From positions 11,071,000 to 11,134,999 of the forward strand of contig CM076145.1 of the NCBI GenBank assembly GCA_038025085.1: DNA of 64,000 bases, read 5' to 3'. Shown in pieces: positions 11,553 through 23,021 of the stretch; position 1 is the stretch's first letter, and each line of letters begins with the position of its first letter. Origin of the DNA: Tetragonia tetragonoides (taxonomy: Eukaryota > Streptophyta > Magnoliopsida > Caryophyllales > Aizoaceae). Below the pieces are notes generated by a model. It was not told where the DNA came from. It searched no databases and saw only the letters and a list, made by a program, of their open reading frames with translations. The position numbers were made by a program, and so were the translations under genes.

Positions 11553-12703
11553 ATGTATTCACAATCAAATGAAAGCAAATAAAGCATTTGTGTGCTTTCT
11601 CTTAATATACAACAGAAAAGAACTCAATCTCTTTCACCCTAGTCGTAAGAGCTGTTAAAACACGTAAAAACATTCAAAAGCTTGAGTTGAAGCTTGTTTG
11701 TACTTGTAAACATCCTTGGTGTAGTTTCTCACTCCAATGAATGCAAACAAAGCTTTTCGGTGCTTTCTCTGAAAATACAACACAAAAGAACTCAATCTCT
11801 TTCACCCTAGTCGTATGAGGTTTTAAAACGCGTATATGCATTCAAAAGCTTAAGTTGAAGCTTGTTGGTGCTTGTAAACATCTTTGGTGTTGTTTCTCAC
11901 TCAAATGAATGCAAAGAAAACATTTGGGTGCGTTCTCTTAATATACAACACAAAAGAAATCAATCTCTTTCACCCTTGTCGTATGAGCTTTTAAAACGCT
12001 TAAATGCATTCAAAAGCTTAAGTTTAAGCTTGTTTGTAGTTGTAAAAATCCTTGGGGTAGTTTCACACTCAAATGATTGCAAAAAAAGCATTTGGGTGCT
12101 TTCTCTTAAGCTTGAGTTGAAGCTTGTTTATACTTGTAAACACAAAAGAGATTGAGTTCAAGCTTGTTTGTAGTTGTAAATATCCTTGGGGTAGTTTCAC
12201 ACTCAAATGAATGCAAAGAAAAATACAACACAAAAGAACTCAATCTCTTTCACCCTAGTCGTAAGAGCTGTTAAAACGCGTAAATACAGTCAAATGCTTG
12301 AGTTGAAGCTTGATTGTACTTGTAAACATCCTTGGTGTAGTTTCTCACTCAAATGAATGCAAACAAACCATTTGGGTGATTTCTCTAAATATACAACACA
12401 AAAGAACTCAATCTCTTTTCGCCTAGTCGTAAGAGCTTTTAAAACGCGTAAATGCATTCAAAAGCTTGAGTTGAAACTTGTTTGTACTTGTAAACATCCT
12501 TGGTGTAGTTTCTCACTCAAATGAATGCAAACAAACCATTTGGGTGATTTCTCTAAATATACAACACAAAAGAACTCAATCTCTTTCACCCTAGTCATAT
12601 GAGCTGTTAAAATGCTTAAATACAATAAAAAGCTTCAGTTGAAGCTTGTTTGTACTTGTAAACATCCTTGGTGTAGTTTCTCACTCAAATGAATGCATAC
12701 AAA
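11553..12703 (+). repeat. satellite block 10, plus orientation
   Basis: About seven monomers. A second chimeric monomer with the small AAAGAGATTGAGTTC flip lies at about 12114-12170. The block ends at the ATGCATACAAAGCAACC junction. Confidence 0.87.
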
Positions 12704-13889
12704 GCAACCAAAAGCTTTGTTTGCATTCGTTTGAGTGAGAAACTTAACCAAGGATGTTTACAAGTACAAACAAGCTTCAACTCAAGCTTTTGAATGTATT
12801 TACGCGTTTCAACAGCTCTTATGATTAGGGTGAAAGAGATTGAGGTGCTTTGTGTTGTATATTAAGAGAAAGCACCCAAATGCTTTGTTTGCATTCATTT
12901 AAGTGAGAAACTACACCAAGGATGTTTACAAGTACTGCTTGGTTTGCATTCATTTGAGTGAGAAACTACACGAAGGATGTTTACAAGTACAAAGAAGCTT
13001 TAACTCCACCTTTTGAATGCATTTACGCGTTTTAACAGCTCTTACGACTAGGGTGAAAGAGATTGAGTTCTTTTGTGTTGTATATCGAGAGAAAGCACCC
13101 AAATGCTTTGTTTGCATTCATTTGAGAGAGAAACTACACCAAGGATGTTTACAAGTACAAACAAGCTTCAACTCCACCTTTTGAATGCATTTACGCATTT
13201 TAACAGCTCTTACAACTAGGGTGAAAGAAATTGAGTTCTTTTGTGTTGTATATTAAGAGAAAGCACCCAAATGCTTTGTTTGCATTCATTTGAGTGAGAA
13301 AGTACACCAAGGATGTTTACAAGCACAAACAAGCTTTAACTCCACCTTTTGAATGCATTTACGCATTTTAACAGCTCTGACAACTAGGGTGAAAGAGATT
13401 GAGTTCTTTTGTGTTGTATATTAAGAGAAATCACCCAAATGGTTTGTTTGCATTCATTTGAGTGAGAAACTACACCAAGGATGTTTACAAGTAGAAACAA
13501 GTTTCAACCCAAGCTTTTGAATTCATTTACACGTTTTAACAGCTCTTACGACTAGGCGAAAAGAGATTGAGTTCTTTTGTGTTGTATATTAAGAAAGAGC
13601 TCGCAAATGTTTTGTTTACATTCATTTGAGTGTGAAACTACCCCAAGAATGTTTACAACTACAAACAAGCTTGAACTCAAGCTTTTGAATGCATTTAAGA
13701 GTTTTAAAAGCTCATACGACAAGGGTGAAAGAGATTGTGTTCTTTTGTGTTGTATATTAAGAGAACGCACCCAAATGTTTTCTTTGTATTCATTTGAGTG
13801 AGAAACTACACCAAAGATGTTTACAATTACAAACAAGCTTCAACTTAAGCTTTTGAATGCATATACGCGTTTTAAACAGTTTCTTAATT
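12704..13889 (-). repeat. satellite block 11, minus orientation; duplicated segment
   Basis: About seven minus monomers. The block and its flanks recur in direct orientation at about 17.5-18.6 kb. The offset is 4,819 bp at the left junction and 4,651 bp at the right end, so one monomer (168 bp) was lost from the second copy. Positions 13552-13836 mirror 8907-9191. Confidence 0.88.
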
Positions 13890-15012
13890 TTGTTTGCATT
13901 CACCTTTTGAATTTACAAGTACAAACAATCAAATGAATGCAAATAAAGCATTTGGGTGCTTTCTCTTAATGTACAACACAAAAGACCTCAATCTCTTTCA
14001 CCCTAGTCGTATGAGGTTTTAAAACGCGTAAATGCTTTCAAAAGCTTCAGTTGAAGCTTGTTTGTACTTGTAAACATCCTTGGTGTAGTTTCTCCCTCAA
14101 ATGAATGCAAACAAAGCATTTGGGTGCTTTCTCTTAATATACAACACAAAAGAACTCAATCTCTTTCACCCTAGTTGTAAGAGCTGTTAAAATGCGTAAA
14201 TGCATTCAAAAGCTTGAGTTGAAGCTTGTTTGTAGTTGTAAACATCCTTGGTGTAGTTTCTCACTCAAATGAATGCAAACAAAGCATTTTGGTGCTTTCT
14301 CTTAATATACAACACAAAAGACCTCAATCTCTTTCACCCTAATCGTAAGAGCTGTTAAAACGCGTAAATACATTCAAAAGCTTGAGTTGAAGCTTGTTTG
14401 TACTTGTAAACATCCTTGTTTAAGTTTTTTCACTCAAATGAATGCAAACAAAGCATTTGGGTGCTTTCTCTTAATATACAACACAAAAGAACTCAATCTT
14501 TTTCACCCTAGTCATATGAGCTTTTAAAACGCATAAATGCATTCAAAAGCTTGAGTTGAAGCTTGTTTGTACTTGTAAACATTCTTGGTGTAGTTTCTCA
14601 CTGAAATGAATGCAAACAAAGCATTTGTGTTATTTCTCTTAATATACAACACAAAAGACCACAATCTCTTTCACCCTAGATGTAAGAGCTGTCAGAACGC
14701 GTAAATGCATTCAAAAGGTGGAGTAAAAGCTTGTTTGTACTTGTAAACATCCTTGGTGTAGTTTCTCTTCAAATGAATGCAAACAAAGCATTTGGGTGCT
14801 TTCTCTTAATATACAACACAAAAGACCTCAATCTCTTTCACCCTAGTCATATGAGCTTTTAAAACGCGTAAATACATTCAAAATTTTGAGTTGAAGCTTG
14901 TTTGTACTTGTAAACATCCTTGGTGTAGTTTCTCACTCCAATGAATGCAAACAAAGCATTTGGATGCTTTCTCTTAATATACAACACAAAAGACCTCAAT
15001 CTCTTTCACCTC
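13890..15012 (+). repeat. satellite block 12, plus orientation
   Basis: Right arm of the inverted repeat with 8.25-9.2 kb up to about 14490. It ends where TTTCACCTCAGTGAG switches to minus sense, a junction also seen near 46870 and, inverted, near 55610. Confidence 0.88.
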
Positions 15013-15407
15013 AGTGAGAAACTACACCGAGGATGTTTACAAGCACAAACAAGCTTTAACTCCACCTTTTGAATGCATTTACGCATTTTAACAGCTCTTA
15101 CAACTAGGGTGAAAGAGATTGAGTTCTTTTGTGTTGTATATTAAGAGAAATCACCCAAATGCTTTGTTTGCATTCATTTGAGTGAGAAACTTATCCAAGG
15201 ATGTTTACAAGTACAAAAACAAGCTTCAACTCAAGCTTTTGAATGTATTTACGCGTTTTAACAGCTCTTACGATTAGGGTGAAAGAGATTGAGGTCTTTT
15301 GTGTTGTATATTAAGAGAAAGCACCCAAATGCTTTGTTTGCATTCATTTGAGTGAGAAACTACACCAAGGATGTTTACAACTACAAACAAGCTTTAACTC
15401 CACCTTT
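15013..15407 (-). repeat. satellite block 13, minus orientation
   Basis: About 2.4 minus monomers directly abutting the copia remnant after CTCCACCTTTTGA. It is mirrored at about 42835-43226. Confidence 0.87.
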
Positions 15408-15725
15408 TGAGAAAGAAATTAGGAGAAAGGGGAGTTGAATGTTTCTTTTTAGGCTATGCTATACATAGCATGGCCTATAGATTCATGGTAATTGAACGAA
15501 ATGATTTAATTGCGGTCAATACAATAACTGAATCAAGGCATACTATATTTGATGAGAATCGATTCACGTCTATCCCTAGGCCAAAAGACCGAATTGTGGA
15601 GGTTATGTCAAACCAACGTCAAGATGACAATGATGATGGTGAGGTTGTTGAACTTAGAAGAAGTAAACGACCTCGGAAAGCCAAATATCATTTGATTTCG
15701 GATATACATGGGGGTAAATGCATCC
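15408..15725 (+). pseudogene. Ty1/copia pol fragment (integrase C-terminal/linker region), copy 1
   Basis: An open stretch of about 105 codons encodes KKLGERGVECFFLGYAIHS, then AYRFMVIE, SRHTIFDENRFTSIPRP and LRRSKRPRKAKYH. This order is characteristic of the plant copia polyprotein region just after the integrase core and before reverse transcriptase. No integrase catalytic domain, reverse transcriptase, protease or LTR accompanies it. There is no ATG at its left edge: the frame opens directly from satellite. It is a remnant of a polyprotein of well over 1,000 residues. It lies inside an inverted duplication shared with 41.7-43.2 kb, so it was carried along with satellite rather than inserted twice. 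The family call rests on motif order recognised by eye. Confidence 0.8.
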
Positions 15726-15960
15726 AAATATACAACATTAAATACTTGCGATCCAAATGTTTTGTTTGCACTTATAAACACCCTTGGTGTAGTTTCACCC
15801 TACTCGTAGAAAAAAAAAACTAGGCCAATGTAATAAAACTACGCCAATGTGGCCATGGAAACTCAATCTCACCTTAGGGAGTTTGCATTTGAGTGTAACT
15901 ACACCAATGTCTTTTGTACGCAATTATTAACTTATAAACTGATACTTTTGAATGCATACA
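15726..15960. other. copia-flanking sequence grading into degenerate satellite
   Basis: Contains a weak satellite-like piece (CACCCTTGGTGTAGTTTC near 15780), a run of A, and two related segments with GCCAATGTGGCC-like and TACACCAATGTC-like sequence. It is not coding. The same tract occurs inverted at 42263-42420. It may be strongly diverged satellite trapped next to the copia remnant. Confidence 0.6.
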
Positions 15961-16397
15961 ACTAGCTGTTAAAACGCGTAAATGCGTAAATGCATTCAAA
16001 AGCTTGAGTTGAAGCTTGTTTGTACTTGTAAACATTCTTGGTGTAGTTTCTCACTGAAATGAATGCAAACAAAGCTTTTGGTTGCTTTCTCTTAAAATAC
16101 AACACAAAAGAACTCAATCTTTTTCACCCTAGTCATATGAGCTTTTACAACGCGTAAATGCATTCAAAAGCTTGAGTTGAAGCTTGTTTGTACTTGTAAA
16201 CATTCTTGGTGTAGTTTCTCACTCAAATGAATGCAAACAAAGCATTTGTGTGCTTTCTCTTAATATACAACACAAAAGAACTCAATCTCTTTCACCCTAG
16301 TCGTACGAGCTGTTAAAATGCTTAAATGCAATAAAAAGCTTCAGTTGAAGCTTGTTTTTACTTGTAAACATCCTTGGTGTAGTTTTTCACTCAAATG
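15961..16397 (+). repeat. satellite block 15, plus orientation
   Basis: About 2.6 plus monomers, starting after AACTAGCTGTTAAAACGCG. A partially repeated ACGCGTAAATGCGTAAATGC marks slippage at the left boundary. Confidence 0.85.
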
Positions 16398-16530
16398 ACT
16401 AAGGTGTTAAAACACGACTAGGTTTGTTTGCATTTGTGTGAAAGAGATTGAGGTCTTTTGTGTATTAAATGATTTGAAAAAGTATGTGTTTACAAGTACA
16501 AACAAGCTTCAACTCAAAATTTTGAATTCA
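16398..16530 (-). repeat. scrambled satellite tract, copy A
   Basis: Monomer pieces in an unusual order: GACTAAGGTGTTAAAACACG, GTTTGCATTTGTGTG, then ATTAAATGATTTGAAAAAG and GTGTTTACAAG. The same scramble is found inverted at 41731-41845 and at 53935-54050. A shared origin followed by duplication is more likely than three independent rearrangements. Confidence 0.75.
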
Positions 16531-17521
16531 TTTGGGTGCTTTCTCTTAATATACAACACAAAAGACGTCAATCTCTTTCACCCTTGTCGTATGAGCTTTT
16601 AAAACGCGTAAATGCATTCAAAAGCTAGAGTTGAAGCCTGTTTGTAGTTGTAAACATCCTTGGTTTAGTTTCACACTCAAATGAATTTAAACAAAGAATT
16701 TGCGAGCTTTTTCTTAATATACAACACAAAAGAACTCAATCTCTTTTCGCTTTTAAAACGCGTAAATGCGTTCAAAAGCTTGAGTTGAAACTTGTTTGTA
16801 CTTGTGAACATCGTTGGTGTAGTTTCTCACTCAAATGAATGCAAACAAAGCATTTGTGTGATTTCAATTAATATACAACACAAAAGAACTCAATCTCTTT
16901 CACCCTAGTTGTATGAGGTTTTAAAACGCGTAAATGCATTAAAAAGCTTGAGTTGAAGCTTGTTTGTACTTGTAATCATCCTTGGTTAAGTTTCTCCCTC
17001 AAATGAATGCAAACAAAGCATTTGGGTGCGTTCTCTTAATATACAACACAAAAGAACTCAAATCTCTTTCACCCTTGTCGTATGAGCTTTTAAAACGCTT
17101 AAATGCATTCAAAAGCTTGAGTTCAAGCTTGTTTGTAGTTGTAAACATCCTTGGGGTAGTTTCACACTCAAATGAATGTAAACAAAGAATTTGCGAGCTT
17201 TTTCTTAATATACAACACAAAAGAACTCAATCTCTTTTCACCTAGTCGTAAGAGCTGTTAAAACGCGTAAATGCATTCAAAAGCTTGAGTTGAAACTTGT
17301 TTGTACTTGTAAACATCCTTGGTGTAGTTTCTCACACAAATGAATGCAAACAAACCATTTGGGTGATTTCTCTTAATATACAACACAAAAGAACTCAATC
17401 TCTTTCACCCTAGTCATATGAGCTGTTAAAATTCTTAAATGCAATAAAAAGTTTCAGTTGAAGCTTGTTTGTACTTGTAAACATCCTTGGTGTAGTTTCT
17501 CACTCAAATGAATGCATACAA
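16531..17521 (+). repeat. satellite block 17, plus orientation
   Basis: About six monomers, including the GCGAGCTTTTTC variant twice (about 16700 and 17190). It ends at the ATGCATACAAAGCAACC junction. Confidence 0.87.
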
Positions 17522-18540
17522 AGCAACCAAAAGCTTTGTTTGCATTCATTTGAGTGAGAAACTTAACGAAGGATGTTTACAAGTACAAACAAGCTTCAAC
17601 TCAAGCTTTGGAATGTATTTACGCATTTTAACAGCTCTTACGATTAGGGTGAAAGAGATTGAGGTCTTTTGTGTTGTATATTAAGAGAAAGCACCCAAAT
17701 GTTTTGTTTGCATTCATTTGAGTGAGAAACGACACCAAGGATGCTTACAAGTACTGCTTGGTTTGCATTCATTTGAGTGAGAAACTACACCAAGGATGTT
17801 TACAAGTACAAACAAGCTTTAACTCCACCTTTTCAATGCATTTACGCGTTTTAACAGCTCTTACATCTAGGGTGAAAGAGATTGAGTTCATTTGTGTTGT
17901 ATATTAAGAGAAAGCACCCAAATGCTTTGTTTGTATTCATTTGAGTGAGAAACTACACCAAGGATGTTTACAAGTACAAACAAGCTTTAACTACACCTTT
18001 TGAATGCATTTACGCATTTTAACAGCTCGTACAACTAGGGTGAAAGAGATTGAGTTCTTTTGTGTTGTATATTAAGAGAAATCACCCAAATGGTTTGTTT
18101 GCATTCATTTGAGTGAGAAACTACACCTAGGATGTTTACAAGTACAAACAAGTTTCAACCCAAGCTTTTGAATGCATTTACACGTTTTAACAGCTCTTAC
18201 GACTAGGCAAAAAGAGATTGAGTTCTTTTGTGTTGTATATTAAGAAAAAGCTCGCAAATGCTTTGTTTACATTCATTTGAGTATGAAACTACCCCAACGA
18301 TGTTTACAACTACAAACAAGCTTGAACTCAAGCTTTTGAATGCATTTAAGCGTTTTAAAAGCTCATACGACAAGGGTGAAAGAGATTGAGTTCTTTTGTG
18401 TTGTATATTAAGAGAACGCACCCAAATGTTTTCTTTGCATTCATTTGAGTGAGAAACTACACCAAAGATGTTTACAAGTACCAACAAGCTTCAACTTAAA
18501 CTTTTGAATGCATATACGCGTTTTAAACAGTTTCTTAATT
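17522..18540 (-). repeat. satellite block 18, minus orientation; second copy of the 12.7-13.9 kb block
   Basis: Direct duplicate of block 11, sharing the AGTACTGCTTGG oddity (12931 and 17750). Positions 18203-18487 correspond to 13552-13836. Confidence 0.88.
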
Positions 18541-19162
18541 TTGTTTGCATTAACCAAGGATGTTTACAAGTACAAACAATCAAATGAATGCAAATAAACC
18601 ATTTAGGTGCTTTCTCTTAATGTACAACACAAAAGAACTCAATCTCTTTCACCCTAGATGTAAGAGCTGTTAAAACGCGTAAATGCATTCAAAAGGTGGT
18701 GTTAAAGCTTTTTTGTACTTGTAAACATCCTTGGTGTAGTTTCTCACTCAAATGAATGCAAACAGCGCATTTGGGTGCTTTCTCTTAATATACAACACAA
18801 AAGACCTCAATCTCTTTCACCCTAGTCGTATGAGGTTTTAAAACGCGTAAATGCTTTCAAAAGCTTGTGTTGAAGCTTGTTTGTACTTGTAAACATCCTT
18901 GGTGTAGTTTCTCCCTCAAATGAATGCAATGAAAGCATTTGGGTGCTTTCTCTTAATATACAACACAAAAGAACTCAATCTCTTTCACCCTAGTTGTAAG
19001 AGCTGTTAAAATGCGTAAATGCATTCAAACGGTGGAGTTAAAGCTTGTTTGTAGTTGTAAACATCCTTGGTGTAGTTTCTCACTCAAATGAATGCAAACA
19101 AAGCATTTGGGTGCTTTCTCTTAATATACAACACAAAAGACCTCAATCTCTTTCACCCTAAT
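18541..19162 (+). repeat. satellite block 19, plus orientation
   Basis: About 3.5 plus monomers following a junction that again carries TAAACAGTTTCTTAATTTTG. It is interrupted by the solo LTR in TTTCACCCTAAT. Confidence 0.87.
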
Positions 19163-20100
19163 TGATGTGATTTATTTAGGGATTTTCTGTATTTTTGATA
19201 AACAAAAAAATAAAAGGGATATACCTCTCGAATCACTCAAGGGGTTGGGGTTTTTCGTTCAAGAATCACTCAAGAACAAGACTTGCGCATCACACACAAG
19301 GGTTTCAAACTGAATCACTCAATTTGAGGGGTAAATACTCACGTATTAATCATTAATCATCAAAGTCTATGTTACAATTTCGTGCTCTCCCCTATATATA
19401 GACAAAGAAATCTAAAGCTACTAGGAATCCTAATCCAAGTAGGAAACTAACTATGAAACTGATTACAATTGTAAAACGAACTATCTAACAGCTTTTCTAA
19501 TTCCTAATGGACTCATAATGCTAATAATAACCAGATTATTAGTTTCCTAAGCAATAAATCACGCTAAAAGCAAGTTAAAATAAACTAGGACACAATAACT
19601 AAACTAAAGTCGTTGCCTTGGCGCGCAAGGAATATGTTCCGTAACTTGTTACAAGTTTTTGACCATGTTGCGCTTTGAATTAGAGAAAACTGAAAGCATC
19701 AATGTTGTAGATCTCGATCATATATTTCTACAGAGATTTGAATCATCACGTTTAGATTTAGTATGAGCGAGTTATGGCCAAAATACGAACAACTATCAGA
19801 ACTGCCAAGATTACGAGGTTCTCCATAATGACGTGATCATATAACAAGAGCTTTAATCCCCATCTTGCGCGTGTATTCCAAAGTATCTTCAATGTAGGAG
19901 GCAATATAATTGTAACCCATTTTAAAACATGCTCCATAAACGAACATAATAGAACTAAGATTGAATGTTCTTTCAATTCCCCTTGGAAAACACCATTGTT
20001 GTTCTTGAGGAGCCGTGTAGAGGAATCAAGATCATTCCTAAGATCTATATAATGGTGAATATGATGTGTATCGTTTGTTAAGCATGTTGCTCCTGCATCA
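19163..20100 (-). mobile_element. family 1 solo LTR (938 bp)
   Basis: The LTR begins TGATGTGATTT and ends CTCCTGCATCA as read here, so the element reads on the minus strand (TGATGCAGGAG...AAATCACATCA). A 5-bp target duplication CTAAT flanks it (19158-19162 and 20101-20105). No internal region, primer site or second LTR adjoins it, so it is a solo LTR left by LTR-LTR recombination. It carries a TATATATA box at 19393-19400 on the minus strand. It differs at scattered bases from the three cluster LTRs at 55.7-61.2 kb; for example it lacks their ACGCGT next to GTTACGGAAC. A reading frame of about 115 codons from the LTR start corresponds to the tail of the family's gag. Confidence 0.95.
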
Positions 20101-22232
20101 CTAATCGTAAGAGTTGTTAAAACGCGTAAATACATTCAAAAGCTTGAGTTGAAGCTTGTTTGTACTTGTAAACATCCTCGGTTAAGTTTTTTCACTCAAA
20201 TGAATGCAAACAAAGCATTTGGGTGTTTTCTCTTAATATACAACACAAAAGAACTCAATCTTTTTCACCCTAGTCATATGAGCTTTTAAAACGCATAAAT
20301 GCATTCCAAAGCTTGAGTTGAAGCTTGTTTGTACTTGTAAACATTCTTGGTGTAGTTTCTCACTGAAATGAATGCAAACAAAGCATTTGGTTGCTTTCTC
20401 TTAATATACAACACCAAAGAACGCAATCTCTTTCACCCTAGTCATATGAGCTTTTAAAACGCGTAAATGCATTCAAAAGCTTGAGTTGAAGCTTGTTTGT
20501 ACTTGTAAACATTCTTGGTGTAGTTTCTCACTCAAATGAATACAAACAAAGCATTTGTTTGATTTCTGTAAATATACAACACAAAAGACCTCAATCTCTT
20601 TCACCCTAGATGTAAGAGCTATTAAAACGCGTAAATGCATTCAAAAGGTGGAGTTAAAGTTTGTTTGTACTTGTAAACATCCTTGGTGTAGTTTCTCTTC
20701 AAATGAATGCAAACAAAAAGCATTTGGGTCCTTTCTCTTAATATACAACACAAAAGACCTCAATCTCTTTCACCCTAGTCATATGAGCTTTTAAAACGCG
20801 TAAATACATTCAAAATTTTGAGTTGAAGCTTGTTTGTACTTGTAAACATCCTCGGTTAAGTTTTTTCACTCAAATGAATGCAAACAAAGCATTTGGGTGT
20901 TTTCTCTTAATATACAACACAAAAGAACTCAATCTTTTTCACCCTAGTCATATGAGCTTTTAAAACGCATAAATGCATTCAAAAGCTTGAGTTGAAGCTT
21001 GTTTGTACTTGTAAACATTCTTGGTGTAGTTTCTCACTGAAATGAATGCAAACAAAGCATTTGGTTGCTTTCTCTTAATATACAACACCAAAGAACTCAA
21101 TCTCTTTCACCCTAGTCATATGAGCTTTTAAAACGCGTAAATGCATTCAAAAGCTTGAGTTGAAGCTTGTTTGTACTTGTAAACATTCTTGGTGTAGTTT
21201 CTCACTCAAATGAATGCAAACAAAGCATTTGTTTGATTTCTCTAAATATACAAAACAAAAGACCTCAATCTCTTTCACCCTAGATGTAAGAGCTATTAAA
21301 ACGCGTAAATGCATTCAAAAGGTGGAGTTAAAGCTTGTTTGTACTTGTAAACATCCTTGGTGTAGTTTCTCTTTAAATGAATGCAAACAAAAAGCATTTG
21401 GGTCCTTTCTCTTAATATACAACACAAAAGACCTCAATCTCTTTCACCCTAGTCATATGAGCTTTTAAAACGCGTAAATACATTCAAAATTTTGAGTTGA
21501 AGCTTGTTTGTACTTGTAAACATCCTTGGTGTAGTTTCTCACTCCAATGAATGCAAACAAAGCTTTTGGGTGCTTTCTCTGAAAATACAACACAAAAGAA
21601 CTCTATCTCTTTCACCCTAGTCGTAAGAGCTGTTAAAACGCGTAAATATATTCAAAAGGTGGAGTTACAGCTTGTTTGTACTTGTAAACATCCTTGGTGT
21701 AGTTTCTCACTCAAATGAATGCAAACAAAGCATTTGGGTGCTTTCTCTTAATATACAACACAAAAGACCACAATCTCTTTCACCCTAGTCATATGAGCTT
21801 TTAAAACGCGTAAATGCATTCAAAAGCTTGAGTTGAAGCTTGGTTGTACTTGTAAACATTCTTGGTGCAGTTTCTCACTGAAATGAATGCAAACAAAGCT
21901 TTTGGTTGCTTTCTCTTAAAATACAACACAAAAGAACTCAATCTCTTTCACCCTAGATGTAAGAGCTGTTAAAAGGCGTAAATGCATTCAAAAGGTGGAG
22001 TAAAAGCTTGTTTGTACTTGTAAACATCCTTGGTGTAGTTTCACACTCAAATGAATGCAAACAAAGCATTTGGGTGCTTTCTCTTAATATACAACACAAA
22101 AGACCTCAATCTTTTTCACCCTAGTCATATGAGCTTTTAAAACGCGTAAATGCATTCAAAAGCTTGAGTTGAAGCTTGTTTGTACATGCAAACATCCTTG
22201 GTGTAGTTTCTCACTCAAATGAATGCATACAA
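20101..22232 (+). repeat. satellite block 21, plus orientation with higher-order tetramer
   Basis: About 12.7 monomers. Two successive four-monomer units (about 20128-20801 and 20802-21475) repeat at an offset of 674 bp. They share rare variants such as CATCCTCGGTTAAG, TTGTTTGATTTCT and AACAAAAAGCATTTGGGTCC. Confidence 0.9.
20128..21475 (+). repeat. tandemly duplicated 674-bp tetramer (higher-order repeat)
   Basis: CATCCTCGG occurs at 20173 and 20847, exactly 674 bp apart. The open frames ending at 20794 and 21468 keep the same offset. The two copies differ at only a few bases, much less than neighbouring monomers differ from each other, so the duplication is recent. Confidence 0.9.
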
Positions 22233-23021
22233 AGCAACCAAAAGCTTTGTTTGCATTCATTTGAGTGAGAAACTTAACGAAGGATGTTTACAAGTACAAA
22301 CAAGCTTCAACTCAAGCTTTTGAATGTATTTACGCGTTTTAACAGCTCTTACGATTAGGGTGAAAGAGATTAAGGTCTTTTGTGTTGTATATTAAGAGAA
22401 AGCACCCAAATGCTTTGTTTGCATTCATTTGACTGAGAAACTACACCAAGGATGTTTACAAGTACAAACAAGCTTTAACTCCACCTTTTGAATGCATTTA
22501 CGCGTTTTAACAGCTCTTACATCTAGGGTGAAAGAGATTGAGTTCTTTTGTGTTGTATATTAAGAGAAAGCACCCAAATGCTTTGTTTGCATTCATTTGA
22601 GGGATAAACTACACCAAGGATGTTTACAAGTACAAACAAGTTTCAACTCAAGCTTTTGAATGCATGTACGCATTTTAACAGCTCTTATGACTAGGGTGAA
22701 AGTAATTGAGTTCTTTTGTGTGGTATATAAAGAGAAAGCACCCAAATGCTTTGTTTGCATTCATTTGAGTGAGAAACTACACCAAGGATGTTTACAAGTA
22801 CAAACAAGCTTTAACTCCACCTTTTGAATGCATTTACGCGTTTTAACAGCTCTTACGTCTAGGGTGAAAGAGATTGAGTTCTTTTGTGTTGTATATTAAC
22901 AGAAAGCACCCAAATGCTTTCTTTGAATTCATTTGAGGGAGAAACTACACCAAGGATGTTTACAAGTACAAACAAGCTTCAACTCAGGCTTTTGAAAGCA
23001 TTTACGCGTTTTAAAACCTCA
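22233..23021 (-). repeat. satellite block 22, minus orientation
   Basis: About 4.7 minus monomers after a third copy of the ATGCATACAAAGCAACC junction (22221-22240). It ends at CCTCATATGAATGCAAAC, a junction found inverted near 47090-47115. Confidence 0.88.

Noticed and set aside
20097..20135. Gene at 19758-20135 on minus, and similar frames at 45573-46046 and 55683-56042
   Set aside because: These are the LTR-encoded gag tail plus a few satellite codons. The start codons fall in satellite by chance or in the LTR itself.
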